Position numbers and translations under genes: made by a program
DNA from: Bradyrhizobium acaciae
GTDB taxonomy: Bacteria > Pseudomonadota > Alphaproteobacteria > Rhizobiales > Xanthobacteraceae
Length of the DNA: 46,011 nucleotides
Assembly: GCF_020889785.1 (NCBI RefSeq)
Contig: NZ_JACMYK010000053.1
Coordinates: 1 to 46,011, forward strand
Direction of reading: 5' to 3'
Notes under the pieces: generated by a model
What the model saw: the letters and a program-made list of their open reading frames with translations, nothing else
What the model was told of the DNA's origin: nothing
The model's database searches: none
Shown: piece after piece, positions 7,911 through 16,844 of the stretch
Layout of the letters: the number at the start of each line of letters is the position of its first letter
Numbering within the stretch: the first letter of the stretch is position 1

Positions 7911-9328
7911 CTATTGTCCCGACGGCGTGCGCAGGCCGTGCCAGGCGTCGCGGACCTGATGGTAGTGCACCTCGGGCAGGTAGTCCGGCGTCTTGAGATT
8001 GAGCGTCTTGACGTCGAGGCGCCCGACCGCACTGAGCAGCGTGTAGGAGGCGACGACGCGGTCGCGCTGCGCCCCGATCAGCCGCGCCCGCGCCGTGATC
8101 AAATCCTGCTGGGCGTTGAGCACGTCGACCGTGGTGCGCTGGCCGCCGGCGGCTTCCTTCTGGACGCCGGCCAGCGCAACCTCCGCGGCCTTCACCTCCG
8201 ACTCGGAGGCCGACACCGCGATCTTGGCGCCCTCATTGGCGACCCAGGCGCTGACCACGGCGGTCTTGGCCTGATTGCGCACCTGATCCAGCACGAGCCG
8301 GCTCTGCGCCGCCACTTCCTTGGCCTGCCGGGTCTGCGATGCCGCGGTGCCGCCGTCGTAGATCGGCTGGGTGACTTGGCCGATCACCGAAGCCTGATCG
8401 GTGCCGAAGGTGCCGAGCGTCGGGTCGCTGTCGCGGCTGCGGCTGACGCTGCCCTGCACGCTGACGTTCGGCATCAGGCTGCTCTCGGCGACCCGGATCG
8501 AGGTCGAGGCGACGTCGACGTCGAATCCTGCCGCGGTCACGGCGGGATGCTCGCGCAGCGCAAGCGCGATCGAATCCTCACGGCTGCGCGGCAGCAGCCG
8601 GTCAGTGGTCTCGCCGGCCGCAATTGGGAGGGTGCGTTGCCGACCACCTGTGCATAGGTGGCCTGGCTGATCGCGAAGTTGACCTCGGCGGCATTGAGGT
8701 CGGCGAGGCCGCGGTTGAGCCGGGCCTCGGCCTGGGCGGTATCGGTCGGCGTGACGTCGCCGGCATTGAGGCGGCGCTGGGTGATCGCCCGGGTCTCCTT
8801 CAGGAAGGCGACGTTGGAGCGCTGCGCCTCGACCAGGGTCTGGTTGGCCAGCACGTTGGTATAGGCGGTGACGGCGTCGAGCAGCACGCCTTGGCCGACA
8901 TTGCGCAGGGCTTCGCGGCCGGACTGCACCTGCAACTCGGCGACGCGGACGCTGTTGGCGGTCTTGAAGCCGTTGAACAGGGTCTGGGTCACCGTGACGC
9001 CGATCTGCCACGGCTTCAGCGTCGCGGTCTGGATGACGTTGCCCGGCAGCAGGTCGCGCACCGCCTGAAGGCCGACCGAAAGACCGGCGCTGACCTGGGG
9101 GCGGTAGCCGGCCAGCGCCTGCGGCACGTTCTCGTCGGTGGCGCGCTGGCGCGCCCGTTCGGCGTTGAGCTGCGGATTGGTCTGATAAGCCTTGACGAGG
9201 GCTTCGGGCAGGCTTTCGGCGCGGGCGGCGGGACAGCTCAGCAGCGCGCATGCCAAGGCGCCAAGGCCGATGCCCGACAAAAGCACGCGCCTCGCTACCT
9301 CGCCAATATCAGCGGCACGCTCAACCAT
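7911..9328 (-). pseudogene. TolC-family outer membrane channel, split by a frameshift
   Basis: Two reading frames on this strand together encode one TolC-like protein of about 470 residues. The 5' part (from ATG 9328 to about 8605) has a signal peptide (VLLSGIGLGALACALLS, cut near ARA-ES), then ESLPEALVKAYQTNPQL and the first OEP repeat up to QVVGNAPSQL. The 3' part (about 8605-7911), in a different frame, starts DRLLPRSREDSIALAL and carries the second OEP repeat to the normal end RDAWHGLRTPSGQ. The switch lies around 8596-8625 and needs one extra base to be repaired. Left as is, the first frame stops at 8537 after about 260 residues. I see no slippery run that would support programmed frameshifting. 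It is either a real mutation or a sequencing error. Confidence 0.85.
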
Positions 9329-9566
9329 GTGATCCCGCAAACCGAAACCCCGGCAGTCCGCCTCCGACGCCGTCGACACATCTACCTGTTTACGGGGCGT
9401 CGCGGCCACAGGCAAACCGCCGCCCGACATCTGCACATCATTTCGGTTCTTGTCTGTTGCCGGTACGTCACAGGCGAACGCAACTGTCATATGAAGTATA
9501 AGTTCGCACCGCCGGCCGCCGATTCAGTGAGGCCGGTTATCCACTGTCTCCTCCGGTCCATTGCTG

Positions 9567-11429
9567 ATGCCCATATTCTTCTCCGACCCCGAGGCGATCG
9601 CGGAGCACATCGTTCGTGACGTTGGAACCGAACTCGTGGTCGGGCTGCCGCTTGGCCTCGGCAAGGCCAACCACATCGTCAACGCGCTCTATGCGCGGGC
9701 GGTTGCCGACCGCTCCATCAATCTGACGCTGTTCTCGGCGCTGACGCTGGAAAAGCCGCGGCCGAAGAACCTGATCGAGCAGCGCTTCATCGGCCCGGTG
9801 ATCGATCGCCTGTTCGGCCGCTATCCGGATCTGGCCTATGCGGATGCGCTGCATCACGGCGCGCTTCCGCCCAACATCAAGGTGATCGAATTCTTCTTCC
9901 TCGCGGGGCAGTGGCTGTATCAGCCGTTCGCTCAGCAGAATTACATATCCGCCAACTACACCCATGCGGCCTCATATCTGTTGTCGCGCGGATTGAATGT
10001 GGTTCCTCAGCTGGTCGCCAAGCGTGTCGTCGACGGCGTGCCGCGCTACAGCCTGAGCTGCAACACCGACACGACGCTCGACGTGCTGCGCGCCCGTGTG
10101 CAGGGGCGGGCGTCGTTCAAGCTGATCGGCCAGGTCAATTCCGAGCTGCCGTTCATGCCCGGCGCCGGCGATCTGCCGGCGGATGAATTCGCCGCGGTGC
10201 TCGACAGTCCCGATACCGACTTCCCGCTGTTCGCACCGCCCTCCGAGCCGATCAGTGACAACAAATATGCGATCGGATTGCATGCCGCGGGTCTGGTCCG
10301 CGACGGCGGCACGTTGCAGATCGGGATCGGGCAGGTCGGCGATGCGCTGGCACGAGGGCTGGTGGTCCGGCATCGCGACAATGTGCAGTTCCACGGCATC
10401 ATGAAGCGCCTTGCGCCGGGGACCGAACAACTCGCAGCGGCCGAGACCGGGCCGTTCGAGAAGGGGCTCTACGGCGTCAGCGAGATGCTGTTCGAGGCGT
10501 TCCTTGGGCTGATCGATGCCGGCATCCTGAAGCGCGACATCGACGGCGTGATCCTGCACGGCGCATTCTTCCTGGGGCCGCAATCCTTCTACCGCGCACT
10601 GCGCGAGATGGTGCCCGAGCAGCTGGCGCGAATCCAGATGATGCCGGTGTCCTTCACCAACGAGATCTTCGGCGACGAGGACGGCAAGCGCCGGGCCCGC
10701 GTCGATGCGCGCTTCGTCAACAACGCGATGATGGCGACGCTGCTGGGGGCTGCGATCTCCGACGGGCTCGAGAACGGCCAGGTCGTGAGCGGCGTCGGCG
10801 GCCAGTACAATTTCGTGGCACAGGCCTTCGCGCTCGAGGGCGCGCGTTCGGTGCTGGCGCTGGAGGCGACCCACCAGTCCGGCAGGCAGCCGCAATCAAA
10901 CATCCGCTGGTCCTACGGTCACGAGACCATTCCGCGGCACCTGCGCGATATCTTCGTCACCGAATATGGAGTGGCCGATACGCGCGGGAAATCCGATGCG
11001 GACGTCGTCGCCGCGATGTTGCAGGTGTCGGACTCCCGCTTTCAAGGCGAGCTGATGCGGCAGGCCAAGGACGCCGGCAAGCTGCCGCGCGGCCATGAGA
11101 TTCCCGCGGCTCATCGCGAAAACTTTCCGGAACGCATCAGCGATGCACTGAAGCCCGCGCGCGACGCAGGGCTGCTGCCGTCATTTCCGTTCGGCAGCGA
11201 CTTCACCGACGTCGAGCAGCGGCTGATTCCGGCCTTGCAGATCTTGCAGCAGGCACAGCGTACGCCGCTGCAACTCGCCGGCCTGCTGTGGCAGGGGATG
11301 CGGCATCCGCCTGATGCCGCCGACCGCGAATGCCTGGCGCGGCTCGGCCTCGACAAGCCGACGCATGTCGCCGAGCGCGCCTATCGCGCGTTCGTCACCG
11401 CGGCATTGCAACGGAGCCGAACGGGTTAG
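9567..11429 (+). CDS. Acetyl-CoA hydrolase/transferase family protein
   Basis: This encodes 620 residues from the ATG at 9567; a TTG at 9561 is also possible. It belongs to the class I CoA-transferase fold of acetyl-CoA hydrolases and acetate or butyrate CoA-transferases. The AcH C-terminal domain is visible from FFLGPQSFYRAL through GVGGQYNF and EATHQSGRQPQSNIRW. Glu366 in FTNEIFG is a good candidate for the catalytic glutamate that takes the CoA. The protein is about 100 residues longer at the C-terminus than simple hydrolases. Its stop shares the four bases TTAG with the stop of the convergent enoyl-CoA hydratase. The acyl substrate is not evident. Confidence 0.85.
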   Translation: MPIFFSDPEAIAEHIVRDVGTELVVGLPLGLGKANHIVNALYARAVADRSINLTLFSALTLEKPRPKNLIEQRFIGPVIDRLFGRYPDLAYADALHHGALPPNIKVIEFFFLAGQWLYQPFAQQNYISANYTHAASYLLSRGLNVVPQLVAKRVVDGVPRYSLSCNTDTTLDVLRARVQGRASFKLIGQVNSELPFMPGAGDLPADEFAAVLDSPDTDFPLFAPPSEPISDNKYAIGLHAAGLVRDGGTLQIGIGQVGDALARGLVVRHRDNVQFHGIMKRLAPGTEQLAAAETGPFEKGLYGVSEMLFEAFLGLIDAGILKRDIDGVILHGAFFLGPQSFYRALREMVPEQLARIQMMPVSFTNEIFGDEDGKRRARVDARFVNNAMMATLLGAAISDGLENGQVVSGVGGQYNFVAQAFALEGARSVLALEATHQSGRQPQSNIRWSYGHETIPRHLRDIFVTEYGVADTRGKSDADVVAAMLQVSDSRFQGELMRQAKDAGKLPRGHEIPAAHRENFPERISDALKPARDAGLLPSFPFGSDFTDVEQRLIPALQILQQAQRTPLQLAGLLWQGMRHPPDAADRECLARLGLDKPTHVAERAYRAFVTAALQRSRTG

Positions 11430-12205
11430 CGGTTCTTGTTGACCGGCTTGCGCTTCTCGATGAAGGCCGCCATGCCCTCGGAGCGATCCTCGAGCGCGAA
11501 GGTCGAGTGGAACAGGTTGCGCTCGACATTCATGCCTTCCGCAAGCGGCGTCTCGAACGCGCGGTTGACGGCTTCCTTGGCCATCGCGGCGGCCGGACGC
11601 GACATTGAGGCGATCTTCTCGGCCGCGGCGAGTGCCTCTTCCATCAGCTTGTCGGCCGGAACGATCCGCGACACCAGACCCGCGCGCTCGGCCTCCGCCA
11701 CATCCATCATCCGTCCGGTGAGGCAAAGGTCCATGGCTTTCGACTTGCCGATCGCGCGGGTCAGGCGCTGAGTGCCGCCGATGCCCGGGATGGTGCCGAG
11801 GGTGATTTCCGGCTGGCCGAACTTGGCGGTATCGGCGGCGATGATGATGTCGCACATCATCGCAAGCTCGCAGCCGCCGCCGAGCGCGTAGCCCGCAACG
11901 GCCGCAATGGTCGGCTTGCGGCAACGGGCGACGCGGTCGCCGCCGATGGCGGTAAAATCGCTGTTGAACATGTCGATGAAGCCCTTCGGCTGCATCTCCT
12001 TGATGTCGGCGCCGGCGGCAAAGGCCTTCTCGCTGCCGGTGATCAGGATACAGCCGATCTTGTCGTCGGCCTCGAGATCGTCGACCGCCGCGGCGATCTC
12101 GCGGAACACGCCGAACGACAGTGCATTCAGCATTTTCGGCCGGTTCAGCGTGATGACGCCGACCGGTCCTTTGCTTTCGACGATGATGAATTCGAACGTA
12201 GCCAT
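11426..12205 (-). CDS. Enoyl-CoA hydratase (crotonase)
   Basis: This encodes 259 residues. It hydrates trans-2-enoyl-CoA to 3-hydroxyacyl-CoA in beta-oxidation. The match to short-chain mitochondrial crotonase is strong: EKAFAAGADIKEM forms the oxyanion region, Glu113 in GYALGGGCELAMMCD and Glu133 in FGQPEITLGTIPG are the two catalytic glutamates with the standard 20-residue spacing. Both are present, so it should be active. The C-terminus ends in a lysine- and asparagine-rich tail. The gene converges on the acetyl-CoA hydrolase gene with overlapping stops. No other beta-oxidation gene is next to it. Confidence 0.95.
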   Translation of the reverse strand: MATFEFIIVESKGPVGVITLNRPKMLNALSFGVFREIAAAVDDLEADDKIGCILITGSEKAFAAGADIKEMQPKGFIDMFNSDFTAIGGDRVARCRKPTIAAVAGYALGGGCELAMMCDIIIAADTAKFGQPEITLGTIPGIGGTQRLTRAIGKSKAMDLCLTGRMMDVAEAERAGLVSRIVPADKLMEEALAAAEKIASMSRPAAAMAKEAVNRAFETPLAEGMNVERNLFHSTFALEDRSEGMAAFIEKRKPVNKNR

Positions 12206-12291
12206 GACGCAAACCCCGTGCCTGATTTGCCGGGCAATGTGCCCGCTGACGGGATGCGCTTCAAGTGGCTGAAGCGAGGCTCTGGGCCGCG

Positions 12292-12314
12292 GTGCGGCGC
12301 ACTCCGCGCCGCAC
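12292..12314. terminator. GC-rich hairpin after the minus-strand envelope protein gene
   Basis: GTGCGGCGC (12292-12300), loop ACTCC, GCGCCGCAC (12306-12314) forms a perfect 9-bp stem 18 bases past the stop of the gene ending at 12333. There is no T tract on either side, so if it ends transcription it does so weakly or with Rho. Confidence 0.4.
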
Positions 12315-12332
12315 GCCGTGAGCGCGCCCCGG

Positions 12333-13019
12333 CTAGGCCATGAACATGCGCGCGGCGGAAGCCACCGTGAGCAAGGCGCCGAAGCCGATGAAGATCTTTC
12401 CGATCAGCGAGGTCTGGTCCAGGCTCGCGCTGTCGCTGCTCGCCAGAACCGGGGCCGGCTTGGGTGCAGCCACGGCGACGGTCGACGGCTGCGCCGGGGG
12501 CGTCTCCTGCTGGGCGGTTTGCGCCTGAACCGGTTGCGGCGGTTCCGCCGGCTGCTCCTGCTGCAGGGCCCGGTCGACGTCGTTGAGCTGGTCGGACGCG
12601 ACCACGCTGCCGTCGGACTGCTGGTCAGCGGGCTTGTCGGCCGCGGCGATCAGCGCATTGGCCTTGACCGGCGTCGCCGTCGCATTGTCGTCGCCGGAGG
12701 TCAGTTCTGCGTTGGCATTTGCGACCGTGGCGGGCATGCCCGCCGCCGTCACGCTGCCTGCATCGCTACCGGCGGCCTTCTTGCTCTCGGATTTTTCGGC
12801 GGTCTTGTCCGCCGTCTTGGACGAATGTTGGCGCGCATGGCGCCGGCCATGCCGCGAACTCTGCCGCGCGGACTTGTCGGTCGTCGCGCTGTCGGATTTC
12901 GCCGCTGATGAGTCCGTACCGGCCGCATGCGCCGGCAATGGAGCTGTGAGACCCACGAGAAGCCCGGTCAGCCCTGTCGCAACCATCAAGGCCAAGCGCC
13001 CGCTGGCTTTGATCTTCAT
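12333..13019 (-). CDS. Exported Ala/Pro-rich envelope protein with C-terminal membrane segment
   Basis: This encodes 228 residues from the ATG at 13019, which has GGGGAG about ten bases upstream. The N-terminus MKIKASGRLALMVATGLTG is a signal peptide ending near AHA-AG. It is followed by a basic Ser/Lys/His-rich stretch (residues 40-75), a long Ala/Pro/Gln-rich linker, and a hydrophobic C-terminus (SLIGKIFIGFGALLTVAS) that could anchor it in the membrane. No catalytic domain is recognisable and the composition suggests a mostly disordered periplasmic span. It is transcribed away from ecfF, sharing the intergenic region 13020-13345, so it could respond to the same signal, but this is not shown. 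Confidence 0.7.
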   Translation of the reverse strand: MKIKASGRLALMVATGLTGLLVGLTAPLPAHAAGTDSSAAKSDSATTDKSARQSSRHGRRHARQHSSKTADKTAEKSESKKAAGSDAGSVTAAGMPATVANANAELTSGDDNATATPVKANALIAAADKPADQQSDGSVVASDQLNDVDRALQQEQPAEPPQPVQAQTAQQETPPAQPSTVAVAAPKPAPVLASSDSASLDQTSLIGKIFIGFGALLTVASAARMFMA

Positions 13020-13270
13020 TCTGATGATCTCCCCATTTCGCCCGTCCCAAACGCGAAATGAGACCCCCGTGCGTGTCCACACCGGGGCAAAAAAAGGGAA
13101 TCTTCGGGCATCAGGGGGCGAAAGCTGGGCAATTTCGTCCCAGTCGGTCGTCGACGGCAGCAGTCCCGATGCTTGTCGGACCGATCGGTGTTATGAGCCG
13201 TGGCGTCTGGAAACCCGCCGGAGCGATTCTTTGTGGCTGATGCTCGGCGCGGTCTTGCCGGAGGATGGTT

Positions 13271-13286
13271 ATCACGAATTCGTGAT
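13271..13286. promoter_or_regulatory. Perfect 16-bp palindrome, candidate operator
   Basis: ATCACGAATTCGTGAT is identical to its reverse complement. It lies 15 bases upstream of the proposed ecfF promoter -35 element, a position where a dimeric regulator could act. No regulator is assigned. Confidence 0.45.
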
Positions 13287-13301
13287 GTCTTGGCTTGCCG
13301 C

Positions 13302-13326
13302 GTAACGAACTGAAAGATCGGCCGAA
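13302..13326 (+). promoter_or_regulatory. Candidate autoregulatory ECF promoter of ecfF-osrA
   Basis: GTAAC at 13302-13306 is followed after 16 bases by CGAA at 13323-13326, close to the GTAACC-N16-CGAA type motif known for the Caulobacter SigF/NrsF system. The predicted start of transcription would fall just before the AGGAG site at 13336, giving a very short leader. If the sixth base of the -35 is counted, the spacer is one base shorter than expected, so the assignment is tentative. Confidence 0.45.
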
Positions 13327-13345
13327 TTGCAATTCAGGAGCCTGC

Positions 13346-13891
13346 GTGCGCGAACGTGAGGATGAATGGACCGACCTGATGCGGTCGGCCATTTCAGGCG
13401 ATGACGCGGCGTACCATCGCCTGCTCAAGGCCGTCACGCCGGTACTCCGTGCTGCGGCGCGACGCGGCTTGGCGCGCGCGGGACAGCCGGTCGATCAGTC
13501 CGAGGACATCGTGCAGGACATCTTGTTGGCAGTGCATTTGAAACGACAGACCTGGGACGCGAACGCCCCGTTCGCGCCGTGGCTGTTCGCGATCGCGCGC
13601 AACAAGCTGATCGACGCGCTGCGCCGTCGCGGCAAGCGCATCTTCGTCAACATCGACGACTTCGCCGAGACATTGCCCGGCGAAACGCCGGAGCCGACGG
13701 CGTCTCCCGGCGAGGTCACCGCCCAGTTGCAGGCGTTGCCGGCGCGGCAGCGCGACGTACTGCAATCGATTGCGGTCGACAGCGCCTCGATCAAGGATAC
13801 CGCGGCGAAATTCTCGATGACCGAGGGCGCGGTGCGGGTCGCCCTGCATCGCGGGCTTGCGAGCCTCACCGCGAAATTACGGGACCGATGA
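13346..13891 (+). CDS. ecfF: ECF sigma factor, EcfF/SigF type
   Basis: This encodes 181 residues. It directs RNA polymerase to a small stress regulon. I choose GTG at 13346 because AGGAG lies five bases before it; a TTG at 13295 in the same frame has no such site and would overlap the promoter motif. Region 2 spans DEWTDLMRSAISG to FAPWLFAIARNKLIDALRRR (about residues 6-100) and region 4 spans LPARQRDVLQSI to EGAVRVALHRGLASL (about 130-175). The gene overlaps osrA by ATGA (13888-13891), so the pair is translationally coupled. In Bradyrhizobium japonicum the EcfF/OsrA pair responds to reactive oxygen species, and the same role is inferred here. Confidence 0.85.
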   Translation: MREREDEWTDLMRSAISGDDAAYHRLLKAVTPVLRAAARRGLARAGQPVDQSEDIVQDILLAVHLKRQTWDANAPFAPWLFAIARNKLIDALRRRGKRIFVNIDDFAETLPGETPEPTASPGEVTAQLQALPARQRDVLQSIAVDSASIKDTAAKFSMTEGAVRVALHRGLASLTAKLRDR

Positions 13892-14532
13892 GCATGGATA
13901 CCGATCAACTCATTCGGACCCTTACAGCCGACAACGCTTATCGTGCGCGTCCGATCGGTCTTGCGCTGATGCTGGCACTGCTGGCCGCGGCGCCGATCTC
14001 TCTGCTGATCTTCTTCGCCGAGCTCGGTGTGCGGCCCGACGTGATGACCGCGATGCACAATCCGTTCTTCGACCTGAAGTTCGCGGTGACGCTGGCACTC
14101 GCCGCCTCGGCGATCGCGGTCAGTCTGCATTTGTCGCGGCCGGAGGCCTCGCTGCGCGGCTTCGGCTGGTGGCTGCTGATTCCCGCCGGCATCCTCGTTG
14201 CCGCGATCAGCGGCGAGATGATGATGCCGCAGCGGACGCCGATGATGACGCGCCTGATCGGCAAGAACTCGATGGCGTGCATATCCGCAATCCCAGCGAT
14301 GTCGCTGCCGTTGCTGATTGGTGCGCTCTACGGGCTGCGACAGGGCGCGCCGGCGCGGCCGGCGGTTGCGGGCGCGGTGGCCGGCCTGCTCTCGGCAGGG
14401 CTCGCTGCAACCGTCTACGCCTCGCATTGCACCGATGACTCGCCGCTGTTCGTCGCCACCTGGTACACGCTGGCGACCGCGATCGTCGCGAGCGTCGGCG
14501 CCCTGATGGGGAAGCGGGCGCTACGTTATTAG
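13888..14532 (+). CDS. osrA: Membrane anti-sigma factor, NrsF/OsrA family (DUF1109)
   Basis: This encodes 214 residues with about six membrane helices, beginning MSMDTDQLIRTLTADN. It should hold the EcfF sigma factor at the membrane until an oxidative signal arrives. Cys131 (SMACISAIP) and Cys181 (YASHCTDDSP) sit in the two conserved positions that are required for sensing in Caulobacter NrsF, with the same numbering. The family signature GLRQGAPARPAVAGAVAGLL near residue 150 is also present. It starts inside the ecfF stop codon. Its own stop shares the bases TTAG with the convergent DUF2336 gene. Confidence 0.88.
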   Translation: MSMDTDQLIRTLTADNAYRARPIGLALMLALLAAAPISLLIFFAELGVRPDVMTAMHNPFFDLKFAVTLALAASAIAVSLHLSRPEASLRGFGWWLLIPAGILVAAISGEMMMPQRTPMMTRLIGKNSMACISAIPAMSLPLLIGALYGLRQGAPARPAVAGAVAGLLSAGLAATVYASHCTDDSPLFVATWYTLATAIVASVGALMGKRALRY

Positions 14533-15635
14533 GCCGCCGGCGCCGACTGCTGCATGCGATGGAAGCGCAGCACCTGCTGCGCGGTCGAAGGCCGCAGCCG
14601 CTCATAGGTGTCCTTGCAGGCCTGCAGATCGGTTGGCTCGGCGCCCGAGATGTCGTCGCGCAGGTTGATGATCGATCGCACCGTGGACCATGACAGGCCT
14701 GAAACCTTGGCCAGGATCATCACGCCCTCGGCGCGGGTTTCGATCATCATGTTCTCGGCCACGCTGACCGAGACGTTGGCGAGCGCGGCAAGCGAGGCGT
14801 TGGTTTCGTCGAACTTGCCGGCCTCGGCGAAGGCTGCGAGCTGGAATTCGTCGAGCCGGCCGTCCTGGTAGAGCGATTTGACCAGCGCATGCGCAATCGT
14901 GGTATCCGACGTCACGGCGGCGGGCGCCGAGCGCGCGCGTCGCGTGGCTTCCTTCACCGCAATCGGAATCTCCTTGGCCTGCTGCGGATTGGCGGCCTCG
15001 AGCCGCTGCCTGACCGTGTCCGAGGCCTTGGCGACGAGCTTGAGATAGAGATGCCGCGGGATGTTCGGGCGCAGGCCGACGCAGGTCGACAGATTGTCGT
15101 CGCCCTCGGCGCGGCTGACCAGTCGGGTGAAGCCGCGCTCGGTGAATTCCGCGCCGGGATTGTTGACCGCGCTCTGGATCACCTCGTCATTGCCCCGCAA
15201 CACCAGCACGTCGGTGACGGCGCCGCTCAGCGTCTTCCGGTTGGAAATCGCGAGCAGGTGCGCCTGGCTCTTGCTGCGCGCCGTCTCGATCAGGGTGTCG
15301 TCGTCGAGCCGCGGCGACAGCGTCAGCACGGGGCCTGCGACCTCGATCAGGTCGTCGAATGCCAGGGTGCGGATGGTCTGCGGCGGCGCGGTATCGATCG
15401 GGGCGAGGCGGTCGGCGAGCAGGGCCTTGGCCGAGTTTTCGATGTGCTCGAGCAGGCACTGGAACACGTCGTCGAACAGCACGATCTGCTGGTCCGAATA
15501 ATTCACCGAGCCGTTGATGAACAGGTCCGTCACGCGCCGCAGCGTCTCGACACGGCGTGCGACGGTGCCGTGGGCGAGGGTCGTCTGCAACTCGTCGAGC
15601 AGACTTTCGGGGGCGGTCGCGGGCTTCGAACTCAT
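14529..15635 (-). CDS. DUF2336 domain protein
   Basis: This encodes 368 residues. DUF2336 proteins are largely helical, soluble, alphaproteobacterial proteins of unknown biochemical role, some linked to regulation. The sequence shows repeated helical units with conserved bits such as LADRLAPIDTAPP, LLAISNRKTLSGAVTDVLVLRG and VRSIINLRDDISGAEP, suggesting HEAT-like packing. No membrane segment or catalytic motif is seen. The ATG at 15635 starts MSSKPATAPESLLDEL. The downstream end overlaps osrA. The gene upstream on the same strand, 60 bases away, is a diguanylate cyclase, so the two may be co-transcribed. Confidence 0.8.
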   Translation of the reverse strand: MSSKPATAPESLLDELQTTLAHGTVARRVETLRRVTDLFINGSVNYSDQQIVLFDDVFQCLLEHIENSAKALLADRLAPIDTAPPQTIRTLAFDDLIEVAGPVLTLSPRLDDDTLIETARSKSQAHLLAISNRKTLSGAVTDVLVLRGNDEVIQSAVNNPGAEFTERGFTRLVSRAEGDDNLSTCVGLRPNIPRHLYLKLVAKASDTVRQRLEAANPQQAKEIPIAVKEATRRARSAPAAVTSDTTIAHALVKSLYQDGRLDEFQLAAFAEAGKFDETNASLAALANVSVSVAENMMIETRAEGVMILAKVSGLSWSTVRSIINLRDDISGAEPTDLQACKDTYERLRPSTAQQVLRFHRMQQSAPAA

Positions 15636-15695
15636 GACTCTGTCCTGGAGCGATGGCGACGGATTCTCCGCCGCCGAATAGGGAAATGAAAAGGT

Positions 15696-16844
15696 TCAGG
15701 CGCTGGCGATGCGGTTGCGTCCCCTCGCCTTGGCTGCGTAAAGCGCGCTATCGGCGCGGGCGAGTAATGTGTCGGAGTTTTCGTGCGGCTTCAGCGTCGT
15801 GACGCCCGCGGAGATCGTCACCCGCATACCCGGCGAGAACGCGCTCCAGTCGAGATCGGCGATGATGGCGCGCAGCCGCTCGAGCGCGCGCATGGCCTGA
15901 TCCTGCGACAGATTAGGCAGCACCAGCAGGAATTCCTCGCCGCCGTATCGGCCGAAGCGGTCGATGCTGCGGAGATTGGCGAACATGCCGATGGCGAACG
16001 TGCGCAGCGCCTCGTCGCCGGTCGGATGGCCGTAGACGTCGTTGATGCGCTTGAAATGGTCGAGGTCGATCAGCGCGACTGCGCAGGAGCTGCCATTGCG
16101 GGCGCAGCGCGCGATCTCGTCCTCGAGCGTGCGCATGATGCTGCGGCGATTGGAGGTGCCGGTCAGCTCGTCGAGCTCGGCGAGCTCCTCGATGCGCCGA
16201 TAAGCTTCCTTCAGCTTCACGCCGCTCTGATACAGCGATTGCTGCATCGAGCTCGAGAAGATGCCGAGATACATGCAGCGCCCGATCGTCAGCGCGAACA
16301 CCAGCATGGTGGCGAGGCGGTCGATCTTCGTGCCGGTCGGCATCCCGATCGCCTTGTCGGTTCCGAGGAACAGCGCGGTCAGGCCCAGCACCATAATGGT
16401 CCAGACGATTGCGGTCTGGCGGGCCGAGGTGCGCAACGCACCGAAGCCGAACACCACGAACAGATTGCAGAGGAACAGCACGCCGACTTCCGGCGCGATG
16501 TAGGTGAACACCAGCAGGTTCACCATGTTGACGGCCGATTGCGGCGCGACCAGATAATGGTCGCGGAAGCGCTCGTGAAAGCCGCGCTCCGAGAGCAGCA
16601 CATAGACGGCGACCAAAGCGAGCCCGGTCAGGGCATAGCCCGCCGCCACCGAAACGGAGGTCGTGCCGGCATGCGCGTAGATCAGCAGCACGACGGCATC
16701 GAGCACGAAACAGGCGGCGATCATCGATTGGATCTGGCGGCGCTGCCGGGCCCGGCGCGCCAGGCGCTCGGCCGTCAGCCTGGGACGGCCGCTTTCCGAT
16801 GCGCCCGCGATCGGACTGGGAAGTGACGACGCAGCGCTGCCCAT
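15696..16844 (-). CDS. Membrane-bound diguanylate cyclase (GGDEF)
   Basis: This encodes 382 residues. It should make cyclic di-GMP from two GTP. Six membrane helices occupy about residues 40-197 and act as the sensor part; no named sensor domain is recognisable. After a short coiled linker (KLKEAYRRIEELAELDELTGTSN) the GGDEF domain runs to the end. The active-site motif is GGEEF at 301-305, which is catalytically competent in the family. An inhibitory RxxD site (RSID, 292-295) lies five residues before it, so product feedback is expected. I chose ATG 16844 (MGSAASSLPS); the frame is open further upstream but that part is basic and unlike the family. Confidence 0.9.
   Translation of the reverse strand: MGSAASSLPSPIAGASESGRPRLTAERLARRARQRRQIQSMIAACFVLDAVVLLIYAHAGTTSVSVAAGYALTGLALVAVYVLLSERGFHERFRDHYLVAPQSAVNMVNLLVFTYIAPEVGVLFLCNLFVVFGFGALRTSARQTAIVWTIMVLGLTALFLGTDKAIGMPTGTKIDRLATMLVFALTIGRCMYLGIFSSSMQQSLYQSGVKLKEAYRRIEELAELDELTGTSNRRSIMRTLEDEIARCARNGSSCAVALIDLDHFKRINDVYGHPTGDEALRTFAIGMFANLRSIDRFGRYGGEEFLLVLPNLSQDQAMRALERLRAIIADLDWSAFSPGMRVTISAGVTTLKPHENSDTLLARADSALYAAKARGRNRIASA

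Larger units (their letters stand above)
13020..13345. other. Divergent intergenic region between envelope protein and ecfF
   Basis: This 326-base stretch has no supported gene. It holds the ribosome site of the minus-strand gene near 13028, a 16-base perfect palindrome (13271-13286), a putative ECF promoter (13302-13326) and the ribosome site AGGAG of ecfF at 13336-13340. Confidence 0.6.

Noticed and set aside
8590..8630. Programmed frameshifting in the TolC gene
   Set aside because: There is no slippery heptamer or homopolymer and no stem just downstream; a plain deletion or sequencing error fits better.
6948..8657. 569-codon open frame on the plus strand
   Set aside because: It is antisense to the amidohydrolase and TolC genes, and its composition (Arg/Gly/Asp/His-rich, no motifs) is typical of antisense frames.
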